Source: Apopatocola sp963618015
Lineage (GTDB): Bacteria; Bacillota; Clostridia; Oscillospirales; Oscillospiraceae
NCBI GenBank assembly: GCA_963618015.1
Contig: CAVEQS010000015.1
Location: 1 to 56,949, forward strand
Direction: 5' to 3'
Length of the DNA: 56,949 nt
The position numbers and the translations under genes were made by a program. Of this stretch, positions 19,493-27,043 are shown piece by piece (within the stretch, counting starts at the first letter, position 1; the number at the start of each line of letters is the position of its first letter). The notes under the pieces were generated by a model, which worked only from the letters and a program-made list of their open reading frames with translations, was not told the DNA's origin and made no database searches.

Positions 19493-20812
19493 TTAGGCAA
19501 GTAGGCCGTCGATCGTGACCGCGAGCGCGTCAAGCGTTTCTTTGACATCCGCGCCCTCGGTGAGGATCTTCGTCATGGCAACCGTGAGTTCGTTGTCGAT
19601 CTCCGACCACGTGGCGACCGCCGGGCGGGCTTTCGCCGTGGTGATGGCCTCGAGGAACGGAGCGAAGGATGCGTTCTTCACGGTCTCGCTCTCGAGCGCC
19701 GTCTTGTTCACGGGGATCTGGCCGCACTTGGCCATCTCTTCCTCGGCAAACGGGCTCGTCATGAACTGCATGAATTTCCATGCGGCGTCCTTGTGCTCGC
19801 CGTTGAACATCGCGATATCCTCGCCGCCGAGCACGGAGACGGATCCGGCCTCCCCGGCGGGCAGCTGGCAGTTGCCGTAAGCCATGTCGGGATACGCGCC
19901 CGCGAGCTCCGCGGTTTTCCACGGGCCTTCGAGCAGGAAGATGTACCGGCCGGTGCCGAAGCCGTCGGTCATCGGGATGTCGCCGCTGTTGTAGCCGGAG
20001 AGCTCACCGCTCTTCGCCATGTCCGCGAGCATCTGCACGGCGGCGATCGTCTTTTCGCTGTTGATGTAGCCGCTGGCCTTGGTATTATCCTCGTTCGTGA
20101 TCTCGCCGCCGTTCGACCAGATATACGGCAGGACGTTCCAACCGGCGAGCGCAGGCTCATTGAGACCCCACACCGTCTGTCCGGCGCTGTTCTTCCCGGA
20201 AACCGCCGCGACGGCCTTTACAAATTCGTCCATCGTCGTGGGTACGGCAACGCCGGCCTCTTCGAGAGCCTTTTCGTTATAGAAGAGGATCTTCGTGTTG
20301 GTGTTGAGCGCCATCGCGTAGTAGTGTCCGGCAACGAAGCCGGTGCTCATCGCGCTATCGAGCAGATCGGCGGTGACGGAATCAAAATCGGCCATTTCCT
20401 CGTCCAGCGCGGTGAGGATGCCCATCTTCTGGAATTCGGGCACCCACGCGATGTCCAGACGTGCCACATCGGGCAGCGTGTTGGACTGCGCGCTGATGAG
20501 GATCTTGTCATGGAGGTCCGCCCACTCGTGCGAGACGGCGTTGACCTTGATCCCGGGATTCTCTTCCTCAAACTTGGGGATGAGAACATTCATGAGAGTT
20601 TCGTTCTCCGCCGACTGGGCGCTGTAGTGATGCCAGAAGTTGATCGTAACGGGTTCGGTTTCTGCGTTGCCGGTTGCCGGTTTTTCGGTGGCCTCCGCCG
20701 GCGGAACGGGGCTGGTGCTCGGCGCTTCGTTCGATCCGCACGCAGTGAATGCCGCTAACATCATTGCTGCGAGAAGGAGAAGCGCCAGCATTTTCATGGT
20801 AGACTTCTTCAT
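19493..20812 (-). CDS. Sugar ABC transporter substrate-binding lipoprotein
   Basis: 439 residues. The N-terminus is a lipoprotein signal (MKKSTMKMLALLLLAAMM, lipobox FTAC with Cys about residue 24), followed by a Ser/Pro/Glu-rich linker. The body is a MalE/UgpB-like two-lobe binding protein (VTINFWHHYSAQSAENETL, and DIAMFNGEHKDAAWKFMQF). The start is the ATG at 20812, with GAAGGGA before it. The ATG overlaps the GH13 stop in an ATGA, so translation is coupled. The open frame extends far upstream inside the GH13 gene but that part is a shadow. The ligand is inferred as maltodextrin or a related alpha-glucan from the operon. Confidence 0.93.
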   Translation of the reverse strand: MKKSTMKMLALLLLAAMMLAAFTACGSNEAPSTSPVPPAEATEKPATGNAETEPVTINFWHHYSAQSAENETLMNVLIPKFEEENPGIKVNAVSHEWADLHDKILISAQSNTLPDVARLDIAWVPEFQKMGILTALDEEMADFDSVTADLLDSAMSTGFVAGHYYAMALNTNTKILFYNEKALEEAGVAVPTTMDEFVKAVAAVSGKNSAGQTVWGLNEPALAGWNVLPYIWSNGGEITNEDNTKASGYINSEKTIAAVQMLADMAKSGELSGYNSGDIPMTDGFGTGRYIFLLEGPWKTAELAGAYPDMAYGNCQLPAGEAGSVSVLGGEDIAMFNGEHKDAAWKFMQFMTSPFAEEEMAKCGQIPVNKTALESETVKNASFAPFLEAITTAKARPAVATWSEIDNELTVAMTKILTEGADVKETLDALAVTIDGLLA

Positions 20813-22557
20813 TTTCGTCCCTTCGCTTTCTTCTGATATATTTCCGCGGAGCACGGCGCGATGTCGATGGCGATTTCGCCGCTTTCCGAGGATACAGTTT
20901 TTCTGCCGCTGATGCGGGGCGTCCATGCCCCCTCGGCGGCGATTTTCGCTTTCACCGGCTCGTTTCCGGCGTTGAGAACAACCAGGGTCTCCTCCTCGCC
21001 GTACGTCCGGCAAAAAGCGTACACGTTGGCTCCGTCGTCGCAAAGGCACGTGCGGAAGTCCCCGCGGAGGAGGGACGGCGACTCCCGCCGTATGCCGATG
21101 AGTTTTTTGTAATAGGCGAAAAGCTCTTTGTCCTGCTTCTCTTCGTCCCACTCCATGGCAATGCGGCAGTTTGGGTCGTTGCCGCCGGAGAGCCCCACCT
21201 CATCGCCATAGAATACCGCCGGGCAGCCGGGAAACGTCATTTGCAGCGCAACGGCGAGGGCGTGCCGCCGCTTGTCGCGGCAGAGCCAGCGGAAGCGCTC
21301 CGTATCGTGGCTGTCGAGCGGGTTATAAAGCCGCAGCGCCGTCTCCCACGGATAGAGCGAGAGCATCCGGTTGAGCCGGTGGTCGAGCTCCGAGGGGGAT
21401 ATGCGATCCTCTGCGAGCCAGTCTCTCGCTGCGTCCCGGAAGAGGTAGTTCATCGCGGTATCGAGCCGGTCGGGAGTGAGCAGCCGGTGGGCATCGGCCC
21501 ACGTTTCGCCGAGCAGTACGGCGTCGGGTTTTTCCTTTTTGATCGCATCGGAGAAGTGCTCCCAGAACTGCGTGGGCGCTTCGTCCGCCACGTCCAGCCG
21601 CCAGCCGTCGATGTGGAAATTGCGTATCCAGTACTTGCCGACCGTGATGAAATAGTCCCGCGCCCCGGCGTCCGCCAGATTGATCTTCGGCATCCATTTA
21701 TAATGGCCGACGCAGTCGTAATTCTCCCGGCGCTCGTTCACCGGGAAGCTCTGCGGGAAAAACCAGGAGGCGTAGCCCGAACTCTCGCCGTTTCGTACCA
21801 CATCCTGAAACGGCGGCCAGTAGTACCCGCAATGGTTGAATACGCCGTCGAGCAGCACCCGCAGCCCCAGCTTGTGGGCGGTGCGGACGAGCTCGGCGAG
21901 ATCGTCCTTCGTGCCGAAGGCCGGGTCAATGTCGAAATAATCCACGGTGTCGTACTTATGGTTGGAAGGCGCCTTGAATATGGGCGTGAGATACAGGCAC
22001 GTTGCGCCGAGATCGCGGATGTACCCGAGCTTTTCGATAACGCCGCGAAGATCGCCGCCCATAAAATTCTCCCGCGTCGGCGGCGCTCCCCACGGCTCCG
22101 CGCCGGGCGGGTCGTTTGACGTATCGCCGTTTCGGAAGCGTTCCGGGAAAATCTGGTAATATACCTGCTCCGATGCCCAATCCGGTGCGCGGCTGCCGTC
22201 CGTCGGGTTTGGCCAGAGAAATTCGAAGAAGTTATCCTCCTCCGCCGCAGCGGAAAAGCCGTTCTTCCCGAGCCAGACGCTCTCGCCGCCGCTCTCGATG
22301 AGAAAAGCATACCGCGTGTAGGCGGAAATGCCGTCCGTTTGGATGACCGCCCGGTAATGGTCAAGATAAGCGTCTCGAAGCTCCCTTACCATAGAAACGC
22401 CGCGGCGCGTCTCGCCGCTTTCGTACCGCGGCCACCAGAAGAGCGTGACCGCGTCCGCGTCCGAGCGGGCGGTGCTGAGCGAGACGGCAAGCTCGTTTCT
22501 CCCGCGGGGCTGGAGGTAGTCCTCCGTATTTCGGAATTGAATGGCTGCCAGGTTCAA
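20809..22557 (-). CDS. GH13 alpha-glycosidase, neopullulanase/cyclomaltodextrinase type
   Basis: 582 residues, no signal peptide, so intracellular. An N-terminal CBM34-like domain (about residues 1-115) precedes the (beta/alpha)8 barrel. The catalytic regions are visible: I DGVFNHCG, II GWRLDVADE (nucleophile Asp), III LLGETWAD (acid/base Glu) and IV DSHDTER. The MPKIN motif at region V marks the neopullulanase/cyclomaltodextrinase subfamily. A C-terminal beta domain follows. Start is TTG at 22557 with GGGGGG 8 bases upstream. It would hydrolyse maltodextrins or cyclodextrins imported by the downstream transporter, and sits second in the operon after the LacI regulator. Confidence 0.93.
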   Translation of the reverse strand: MNLAAIQFRNTEDYLQPRGRNELAVSLSTARSDADAVTLFWWPRYESGETRRGVSMVRELRDAYLDHYRAVIQTDGISAYTRYAFLIESGGESVWLGKNGFSAAAEEDNFFEFLWPNPTDGSRAPDWASEQVYYQIFPERFRNGDTSNDPPGAEPWGAPPTRENFMGGDLRGVIEKLGYIRDLGATCLYLTPIFKAPSNHKYDTVDYFDIDPAFGTKDDLAELVRTAHKLGLRVLLDGVFNHCGYYWPPFQDVVRNGESSGYASWFFPQSFPVNERRENYDCVGHYKWMPKINLADAGARDYFITVGKYWIRNFHIDGWRLDVADEAPTQFWEHFSDAIKKEKPDAVLLGETWADAHRLLTPDRLDTAMNYLFRDAARDWLAEDRISPSELDHRLNRMLSLYPWETALRLYNPLDSHDTERFRWLCRDKRRHALAVALQMTFPGCPAVFYGDEVGLSGGNDPNCRIAMEWDEEKQDKELFAYYKKLIGIRRESPSLLRGDFRTCLCDDGANVYAFCRTYGEEETLVVLNAGNEPVKAKIAAEGAWTPRISGRKTVSSESGEIAIDIAPCSAEIYQKKAKGRK

Positions 22558-22573
22558 CGGCGCATCCCCCCTT

Positions 22574-23593
22574 TTATGGTTTCATGGTAGAGCTGCGCTC
22601 TATCACTTTCGTTGTGATCTGTGACCGGCTCGCGCCGAAATCCGGCTTATCCATCTGCCGGAAGAGCGTTTCGGCGGCGATCCGTCCAAGCTCAAACGTA
22701 TCGACGTCCACCGCGGAGATCGGAAGCTCTGCCATTTCCGTGACCTCGGTGTTGTCAAAGCACAAAATACCGAGATCGTCCGGGACGCGCCGCCCGAGCT
22801 CCCGTGCGCCGCGCAGCGCGGCGAGCGCCATTTTATCGTCGCAGCAGATCACGGCGTCCGGCGCGGCGGCGCTCGCGAAAAGCGTTTTGAGATAGAGCTT
22901 TGTTTCGTCAAACGCCGCGGCAGGGCTGACGCGGTAGACCGGGTCGGGCGTCAGTCCGGCGCGGGTGAGCTCCGCGCGGTAGCCCTCGAGACGGTCGCGC
23001 GTGAAAAGCTCCTTATCGCCGCGGGTGAGGAACCCAACGCGGCGGTAGCCCTTGCCGAGGAGATACCGGACGGCATTTGCCCCCGCCTGCTCGTTGGCAA
23101 TATCCACCCAACTCAGTCTGCCGCCCGCGTGCTTCACGCGGCCGAGGACAACGAACGGGAAGGACATATCCTCCACAAGCTTCACGATGGAGCTCTGGAG
23201 CAGGGACACCGGAAGGACAAGACCGTCAATTTTTTTGCTGCGTATCAGCCTTTCGAGTGATCCGGCGCCGCCGCGCTCATCGTTGGCACTGGTGATAATA
23301 AAGTTATATCCTTTCCGATGCGCCGCCGTTTCGATGCCGAACACGGTGTTGTTGAAAAAGCGGTTGGCGTAGGAGCGCGTATCGGAGACATTAACGGCGA
23401 TGGCGATGGCGCGGGCGCTGCCGCTTGCAAAGCTGCGGGCAATATCGTTCGGAACGTATTTCAGCTCTTCCATCGCGCGGTAAATGCGGCTGGTCGTCTC
23501 CTCGGAGATCGGCGCGGATTTGTTGATGACGCGCGAGACCGTAGACGCCGACACACCGGCCAGCTTCGCCACGTCCCGTATGGTGGCGGACAT
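22574..23593 (-). CDS. LacI-family transcriptional regulator of the maltodextrin operon
   Basis: 339 residues. The N-terminal HTH with hinge (residues about 3-55: TIRDVAKLAGVSASTVSRVI) is followed by a periplasmic-binding-protein-like sensor domain. The ATG at 23593 has AAGGAGG 9 bases upstream; the earlier ATG at 23614 lies before this site. It is the first gene of its own operon. Two 14-bp near-palindromes of LacI type (TGCAACCGTTTGCA and TGCAACCGTGTGCA) lie in its leader and at its promoter. It therefore most likely represses itself and the sugar genes until an oligosaccharide binds. A MalR-like role is inferred. Confidence 0.93.
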   Translation of the reverse strand: MSATIRDVAKLAGVSASTVSRVINKSAPISEETTSRIYRAMEELKYVPNDIARSFASGSARAIAIAVNVSDTRSYANRFFNNTVFGIETAAHRKGYNFIITSANDERGGAGSLERLIRSKKIDGLVLPVSLLQSSIVKLVEDMSFPFVVLGRVKHAGGRLSWVDIANEQAGANAVRYLLGKGYRRVGFLTRGDKELFTRDRLEGYRAELTRAGLTPDPVYRVSPAAAFDETKLYLKTLFASAAAPDAVICCDDKMALAALRGARELGRRVPDDLGILCFDNTEVTEMAELPISAVDVDTFELGRIAAETLFRQMDKPDFGASRSQITTKVIERSSTMKP

Positions 23594-23617
23594 ATTTCGC
23601 CCTCCTTCCCGCATTTA

Positions 23618-23631
23618 TGCAACCGTTTGCA
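23618..23631 (-). promoter_or_regulatory. LacI-type operator O1 (leader)
   Basis: TGCAACCGTTTGCA, a near-perfect palindrome of the usual LacI/GalR form. It lies 25 bases before the regulator start codon and 88 bp centre-to-centre from O2. Confidence 0.8.
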
Positions 23632-23705
23632 CATCTGGGTGCAAAGCGCCCTTTTCCCGCCGGAATGCGGCGGTGTTTCTCCGTAAAGGATGGGAAAACA
23701 GGTCA

Positions 23706-23719
23706 TGCAACCGTGTGCA
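23706..23719 (-). promoter_or_regulatory. LacI-type operator O2 (at transcription start)
   Basis: TGCAACCGTGTGCA shares 13 of 14 bases with O1. It covers the predicted start site of the promoter at 23725-23753, a position where a repressor blocks RNA polymerase. Confidence 0.82.
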
Positions 23720-23724
23720 TTCTC

Positions 23725-23753
23725 ATGCTATCACAGGGGTAAAAGAGCGTCAA
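23725..23753 (-). promoter_or_regulatory. Promoter of the maltodextrin operon
   Basis: Minus-strand TTGACG (23748-23753) and TAGCAT (23725-23730) with a 17-base spacer. The start is predicted near 23718, inside O2. The leader is about 125 bases and includes O1. Confidence 0.8.
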
Positions 23754-23759
23754 CGCCGT

Positions 23760-23774
23760 TGCATGAATGTTGCA
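23760..23774 (-). promoter_or_regulatory. Possible third, degenerate LacI operator
   Basis: TGCATGAATGTTGCA keeps TGCA at both ends but lacks the CCG centre and is one base longer than O1 and O2. It lies just upstream of the -35 box. Confidence 0.35.
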
Positions 23775-23850
23775 CGGCGGCCCAAAAGGTTCGGCAGTTC
23801 CGCTAATTTTTCCGCCGCGTTTTATGGCATTCCGCCATCCCCCGGATACA

Positions 23851-23891
23851 CGAAGCGCCCCGCCTGTCACATAGACAGGCAGGGCGCTTCG
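23851..23891 (-). terminator. Terminator of the MGMT-like operon
   Basis: CGAAGCGCCC/GGGCGCTTCG with an inner CCTGTC/GACAGG stem, 20 bases past the MGMT-like stop. It could also stop plus-strand transcripts. Confidence 0.8.
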
Positions 23892-23911
23892 GTATATCTG
23901 CCGGAACATTT

Positions 23912-24208
23912 TCAGCAATCCCAGCGGTATTTTTTCATATCGACGCAGCCGTTTGGGCGAAACGTTACGCCCTCGCGCTCGAGCCGCTCGCGCTGCTCGG
24001 GAAAGTGCGGCGCAAGCCGCCCGGCGTGGTTTACGACGCGGTGGCAGGGATAGTCGCCGTACAGCTCCGCGCGGCTCAAGACCTTTCCGACGAGGCGGGA
24101 ATTTTTCTCCCGCCCGATGAGCCGCGCGATCTGCCCATAGGATGCAACGCGCCCTTTGGGGATCTCCTCCACGGCGGAGAGAATTTCATATACGATTCCC
24201 TCGTCCAT
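23912..24208 (-). CDS. MGMT-family (alkylguanine transferase-like) DNA-binding protein
   Basis: 98 residues, only the C-terminal DNA-binding domain of O6-alkylguanine-DNA alkyltransferases. The motif PCHRVV (Cys55) keeps the alkyl-acceptor cysteine. The winged-helix part is GRVASYGQIARLIG. Alkyltransferase-like (ATL) proteins of similar size usually have Trp in place of this Cys, so this small protein might still accept alkyl groups or act as a damage-binding flag. It lacks the N-terminal domain and its zinc site. The ATG at 24208 follows GGAGG. It is the last gene of a four-gene operon with electrophile/redox enzymes, which fits an alkylation- or aldehyde-stress role. Confidence 0.88.
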   Translation of the reverse strand: MDEGIVYEILSAVEEIPKGRVASYGQIARLIGREKNSRLVGKVLSRAELYGDYPCHRVVNHAGRLAPHFPEQRERLEREGVTFRPNGCVDMKKYRWDC

Positions 24209-24232
24209 CGTCTGCCTCCAGCTGTGTGTTTA

Positions 24233-24556
24233 TCAGTCGTTCCAGATCTCCTTCGCCATGCGGAACACCGCCCACGCCTTCGGCCAGCCGCAGTAAAAGG
24301 CCGCGTGGGTGACGATCTCGGCGATCTCTTCCTTGGTGATGCCGTTTTTCTTCGCGCTCATCAGGTGATAGCGGAAGCTCTCGTCCGTGAGCCCCTGCGC
24401 CATGAGCGCAACGACCGTCACGAGAGAGCGGTCGCGCAGAGAGAGCTGTTCTTCCCGGCTCCACACCTCGCCGAAGAGCACATCGTCGTTGAGCTCCGCG
24501 AATTTGGGGGCAAATTCGCGGAGCGAATCGCGTCCCGCCGTCTGTTTTACTGCCAT
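24233..24556 (-). CDS. Carboxymuconolactone decarboxylase-family protein
   Basis: 107 residues, all-helical CMD/AhpD-like fold (LSLRDRSLVTVVALMAQG, then EIAEIVTHAAFYCGWPKAWAV). The AhpD-type CxxC is not present, since only the Cys of FYCGW is seen; peroxidase activity is therefore unlikely and a lactone- or quinone-type role is possible. The ATG at 24556 is preceded by AAGGAGG. It sits 13 bases after the cupin gene. CMD-cupin pairs are common in MerR-controlled carbonyl-stress operons, which matches the promoter at 25770-25800. Confidence 0.9.
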   Translation of the reverse strand: MAVKQTAGRDSLREFAPKFAELNDDVLFGEVWSREEQLSLRDRSLVTVVALMAQGLTDESFRYHLMSAKKNGITKEEIAEIVTHAAFYCGWPKAWAVFRMAKEIWND

Positions 24557-24569
24557 GATCGTTTCCTCC

Positions 24570-25001
24570 TTACAGCTTTTCGTATTCTTCGTCCGACACC
24601 GGCTCGCACCATTCGTTGCTGCAGCCCTCGCCGGGAACCTCCATGGCGAGGTGCGAAAACCAGCTGTTCTTCTTTGCACCGTGCCAGTGCTTCACGTTTG
24701 CCGGGATCATAACAACGCTGCCCTCGTGCAGGCTGACGGCCGGCTTTCCCTCTTCCTGATACCAGCCCTCGCCGGCGGTGCACAAAAGGAGCTGTCCGCC
24801 GCCCTTGGAAGCGTGATGGATGTGCCAGTTATTCCGGCAGCCGGGCTCAAACGTCACGTTCGCAACGAAGAGACCGGTTTTCGGGTCGGTCAGCGGGTTC
24901 AAAAACGAATCGCCGATGAAATACTGCGCATAACCCGTATTCGGCGTGCCCGTGCCAAACATATTGTTCTTTTCAAATGCTTCTCTGTTTTCGTACACCA
25001 T
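24570..25001 (-). CDS. Cupin-domain protein
   Basis: 143 residues with one cupin barrel. Motif 1 residues are in NNWHIHHASKGGGQLLLCTAGEGWYQEEG (given in parts: His at WHIHH, Glu at GEGWY). Motif 2 is IPANVKHWHGA. The three His and one Glu expected to bind a metal are all present. Such proteins beside CMD enzymes are annotated as quinol/thiol dioxygenase-like or isomerase-like without proof. It lies 25 bases downstream of the RibD-like gene and 13 bases upstream of the CMD gene. Confidence 0.9.
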   Translation of the reverse strand: MVYENREAFEKNNMFGTGTPNTGYAQYFIGDSFLNPLTDPKTGLFVANVTFEPGCRNNWHIHHASKGGGQLLLCTAGEGWYQEEGKPAVSLHEGSVVMIPANVKHWHGAKKNSWFSHLAMEVPGEGCSNEWCEPVSDEEYEKL

Positions 25002-25026
25002 GATCCATATCTCCTTTTCTGTTGAT

Positions 25027-25704
25027 TTACTTTACTTTATAGCGCAGCCAAACCGCGCCGCTCTCAAACGCCTGCACGCTCTCCAGCGCGAGGGGCGTCA
25101 CGTCCTTTTCCGGCGAAAGGCCGTCAAACACGGCGCTCATACCGCCGCGGCCGTCGATGCCCGCGCCGATGAGAACGCTCACCTCGTCAAGAAGCCCGGC
25201 AGCGAGGAACGCCGCGTTCCAATGTCCGCCGCCGACGACCGCCATCCGCTCCACGCCGAACTCCGCAGCGAGGATCTCACACGCGCGGCGAAGGTCGATG
25301 CGCTTCTTTCCGCAGGCGATCCACGAAATGCCGAGATCATCAAGATACGCAAGATACTCCCGGCTCACACCCTCGCACGTCAGGATGAGGAGAGGCCGTG
25401 CAGCATCGTTCTCGCCGTCCCAGAGGAGCGTGCCGCGCGTGTCCGCCACGATCTCGTACCCCGCAGCCTCCGCGGCCTTGGAGAACGCCTCCTTTCCGAG
25501 CGGCGAGCGCGTTTCGCTCTCGAATGCGCCGGGGCGCGCCATTTCGAGCTGCGCCGTCACACGGCCGCTCACGCGGCTGGGGGCGTTCAGCGAATCGAGC
25601 GTGTCATAGTATTCCTGCACGCCCGGCAGGTGCTCGGTCATGGCGCAGTCGATGCGCCCGTCCACTGAGGTCATCATGTGGCAGATGATATACGGTTTTT
25701 TCAT
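25027..25704 (-). CDS. RibD C-terminal/dihydrofolate-reductase-like reductase
   Basis: 225 residues with the RibD_C fold. The N-terminus YIICHMMTSVDGRIDC and the nucleotide-binding GGGHWNAAFLAAGLLDEVSVLI (in parts: VVGGGHWNAAFL) are typical. It lacks the RibD deaminase domain and there are no riboflavin genes nearby, so it is likely an NADPH-dependent reductase of another substrate. First gene of the operon RibD-like - cupin - CMD - MGMT-like. An AGGAGG site precedes its ATG and a MerR-type promoter lies at 25770-25800. Confidence 0.87.
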   Translation of the reverse strand: MKKPYIICHMMTSVDGRIDCAMTEHLPGVQEYYDTLDSLNAPSRVSGRVTAQLEMARPGAFESETRSPLGKEAFSKAAEAAGYEIVADTRGTLLWDGENDAARPLLILTCEGVSREYLAYLDDLGISWIACGKKRIDLRRACEILAAEFGVERMAVVGGGHWNAAFLAAGLLDEVSVLIGAGIDGRGGMSAVFDGLSPEKDVTPLALESVQAFESGAVWLRYKVK

Positions 25705-25769
25705 TATCCGATCCTCCTAAAGCCGCTTGACAGGCGATCCGCCGCGGCGATATGATATTTTATAACCAC

Positions 25770-25800
25770 AGTCTATATCCTGAAGTCAGGTTCACGTCAA
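25770..25800 (-). promoter_or_regulatory. MerR-type promoter with 19-bp spacer
   Basis: Minus-strand TTGACG (25795-25800) and TAGACT (25770-25775) are 19 bases apart. The spacer carries the inverted repeat TGAA-N6-TTCA. Over-long spacers with a central dyad are the hallmark of promoters that MerR-family activators unwind. No MerR gene is in the window. Confidence 0.65.
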
Positions 25801-25841
25801 GAGAGATTTTGTAAAACTTTTTATTAACAAGGAGAAAAGCC

Positions 25842-26372
25842 ATGAAGGTTACGATCCTCACCGGCAGCGCACACAAAAACGGCACGACCGCCGCGCTCGC
25901 CGCGAAGTTCCAGCAGGGCGCGCTCGACGCCGGGCACGAGGTTTTCCGCTTTGACGCGGCGTTTCATGACGTACATCCGTGCATCGGCTGCGACGCCTGC
26001 CGCCGCACCGGCACATGTGCCTTCCATGCCGACGACATGAAAACGCTCAACCCGCATCTGCTCGACGCGGACGCCGTCGTTTTCGTATCGCCGATCTATT
26101 ATTTCACCATCAACGCGCAGCTCAAGGCCGTCATCGACCGCTTTTACGCAAACGACGAAGCGCTGCACGGGCACAAAAAGGCGGTGCTCATCACCGCGAT
26201 GGCGGACATCTGCCCGGACGCCGCCTCCGGCGCGAACGCCACGTTCCGCGAGATCAACAAATATCTCGACTGGACGGACGCCGGCGTTCTCAACGCCATG
26301 AACGCCTCCACGGCGGACGATCTCACGCCCGCTGATCTCGACCGTGCCTACGAGCTCGGGAAAAAACTTTAA
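25842..26372 (+). CDS. NADPH-dependent FMN reductase/flavodoxin-fold protein
   Basis: 176 residues with the flavodoxin-like FMN reductase fold. The phosphate-binding loop is GSAHKNGTTAAL (residues 7-18). A Cys cluster, CIGCDACRRTGTC, is typical of anaerobe multimeric flavodoxins. The motif VFVSPIYYFTINAQLKAVIDR follows. It should bind FMN and pass electrons from NAD(P)H to small acceptors. It is divergent from the RibD-like operon. The ATG at 25842 follows AAGGAG. TTGACA-18-TATGAT at 25727-25756 might be its promoter. A terminator follows. Confidence 0.9.
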   Translation: MKVTILTGSAHKNGTTAALAAKFQQGALDAGHEVFRFDAAFHDVHPCIGCDACRRTGTCAFHADDMKTLNPHLLDADAVVFVSPIYYFTINAQLKAVIDRFYANDEALHGHKKAVLITAMADICPDAASGANATFREINKYLDWTDAGVLNAMNASTADDLTPADLDRAYELGKKL

Positions 26373-26384
26373 ACGTTTCTCCGC

Positions 26385-26424
26385 AAAGAGACAGAGCGGC
26401 GTGTAGCCCGCTCTGTCTCTTTTT
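26385..26424 (+). terminator. Terminator after the FMN reductase gene
   Basis: AAAGAGACAGAGCGG pairs with CCGCTCTGTCTCTTT, followed by more T. Confidence 0.88.
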
Positions 26425-26545
26425 ATTGGCGGCGATCAGAGGGCGTGTTCGGGCAGCTTTTGCGTGCCCCGTGCAGCCGCCGGTCATGCCTATGTTCAGC
26501 CCCGGCTTTCTCTTTTGCGCCCACGTCCGGTCTGTCGTTTTCTCC

Positions 26546-27043
26546 TTACAGCAGCGCCTTGACGCTCTTCGCCCAGGCGGTGATCTTTTCCTCCGGCGTT
26601 TCCAGATGGTCGCCGCCGTTGGAATCGAACTTCACCTGCATCTCGCACGCGATCTGCGCGCTGGGGCAGGCGCTTTTCATGTCCTTGATGACATGGCCGG
26701 GCCAGCCGCCGTTCGTCATAAACGGCACAACGGTCTTGCCAGTAAAGTCATTTTTGTGCAGGAACGTTTTGACCACGGGAGCCATCGTGTACCACCATGT
26801 CGGCGTGCCGACGGCGATCACATCGTAATCGGCAGTGTTTATGTCCACCGGCTTGAGCTCCGGCTCATAGCCCCGCTCGACCTCCCGCTGCCCCTGCTCG
26901 ACCACATCGTTGTAGCTGCCGGAGTAAGGTACGGCAGTGTCGATCCGGCAAAGATCACCGTGCGCGACACTCTGGAGCGTTTTCGCGATTCGCTCCGTAT
27001 TCCCGTTCGACCACGAGTAATAAACGATCAGCAGCTTTTTCAT
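26546..27043 (-). CDS. Flavodoxin (second of a tandem pair)
   Basis: 165 residues. The FMN phosphate loop is YYSWSNGNTERIAK (residues about 8-21). The isoalloxazine-binding loops are GTPTWWYTMAPVVKTFL and TNGGWPGHVIKD. Its ATG at 27043 overlaps the stop of the upstream flavodoxin gene in an ATGA, so they are translationally coupled; AGGAGG lies just upstream. The pair share the fold but differ throughout, so they are old duplicates. Flavodoxins of this broad type replace ferredoxin or reduce quinones; the partner is unknown. Confidence 0.9.
   Translation of the reverse strand: MKKLLIVYYSWSNGNTERIAKTLQSVAHGDLCRIDTAVPYSGSYNDVVEQGQREVERGYEPELKPVDINTADYDVIAVGTPTWWYTMAPVVKTFLHKNDFTGKTVVPFMTNGGWPGHVIKDMKSACPSAQIACEMQVKFDSNGGDHLETPEEKITAWAKSVKALL

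Noticed and set aside
19493..21151. A longer reading of the first binding-protein gene reaching 21151
   Set aside because: The extra N-terminal part overlaps the GH13 gene, is Arg-rich and precedes a clear lipoprotein signal with its own ribosome site at 20812.
25727..25756. TTGACA-18-TATGAT as the certain promoter of the FMN reductase gene
   Set aside because: The hexamers are good, but it would point directly against the MerR-type promoter within 50 bases. I list it only as possible within the gene entry.
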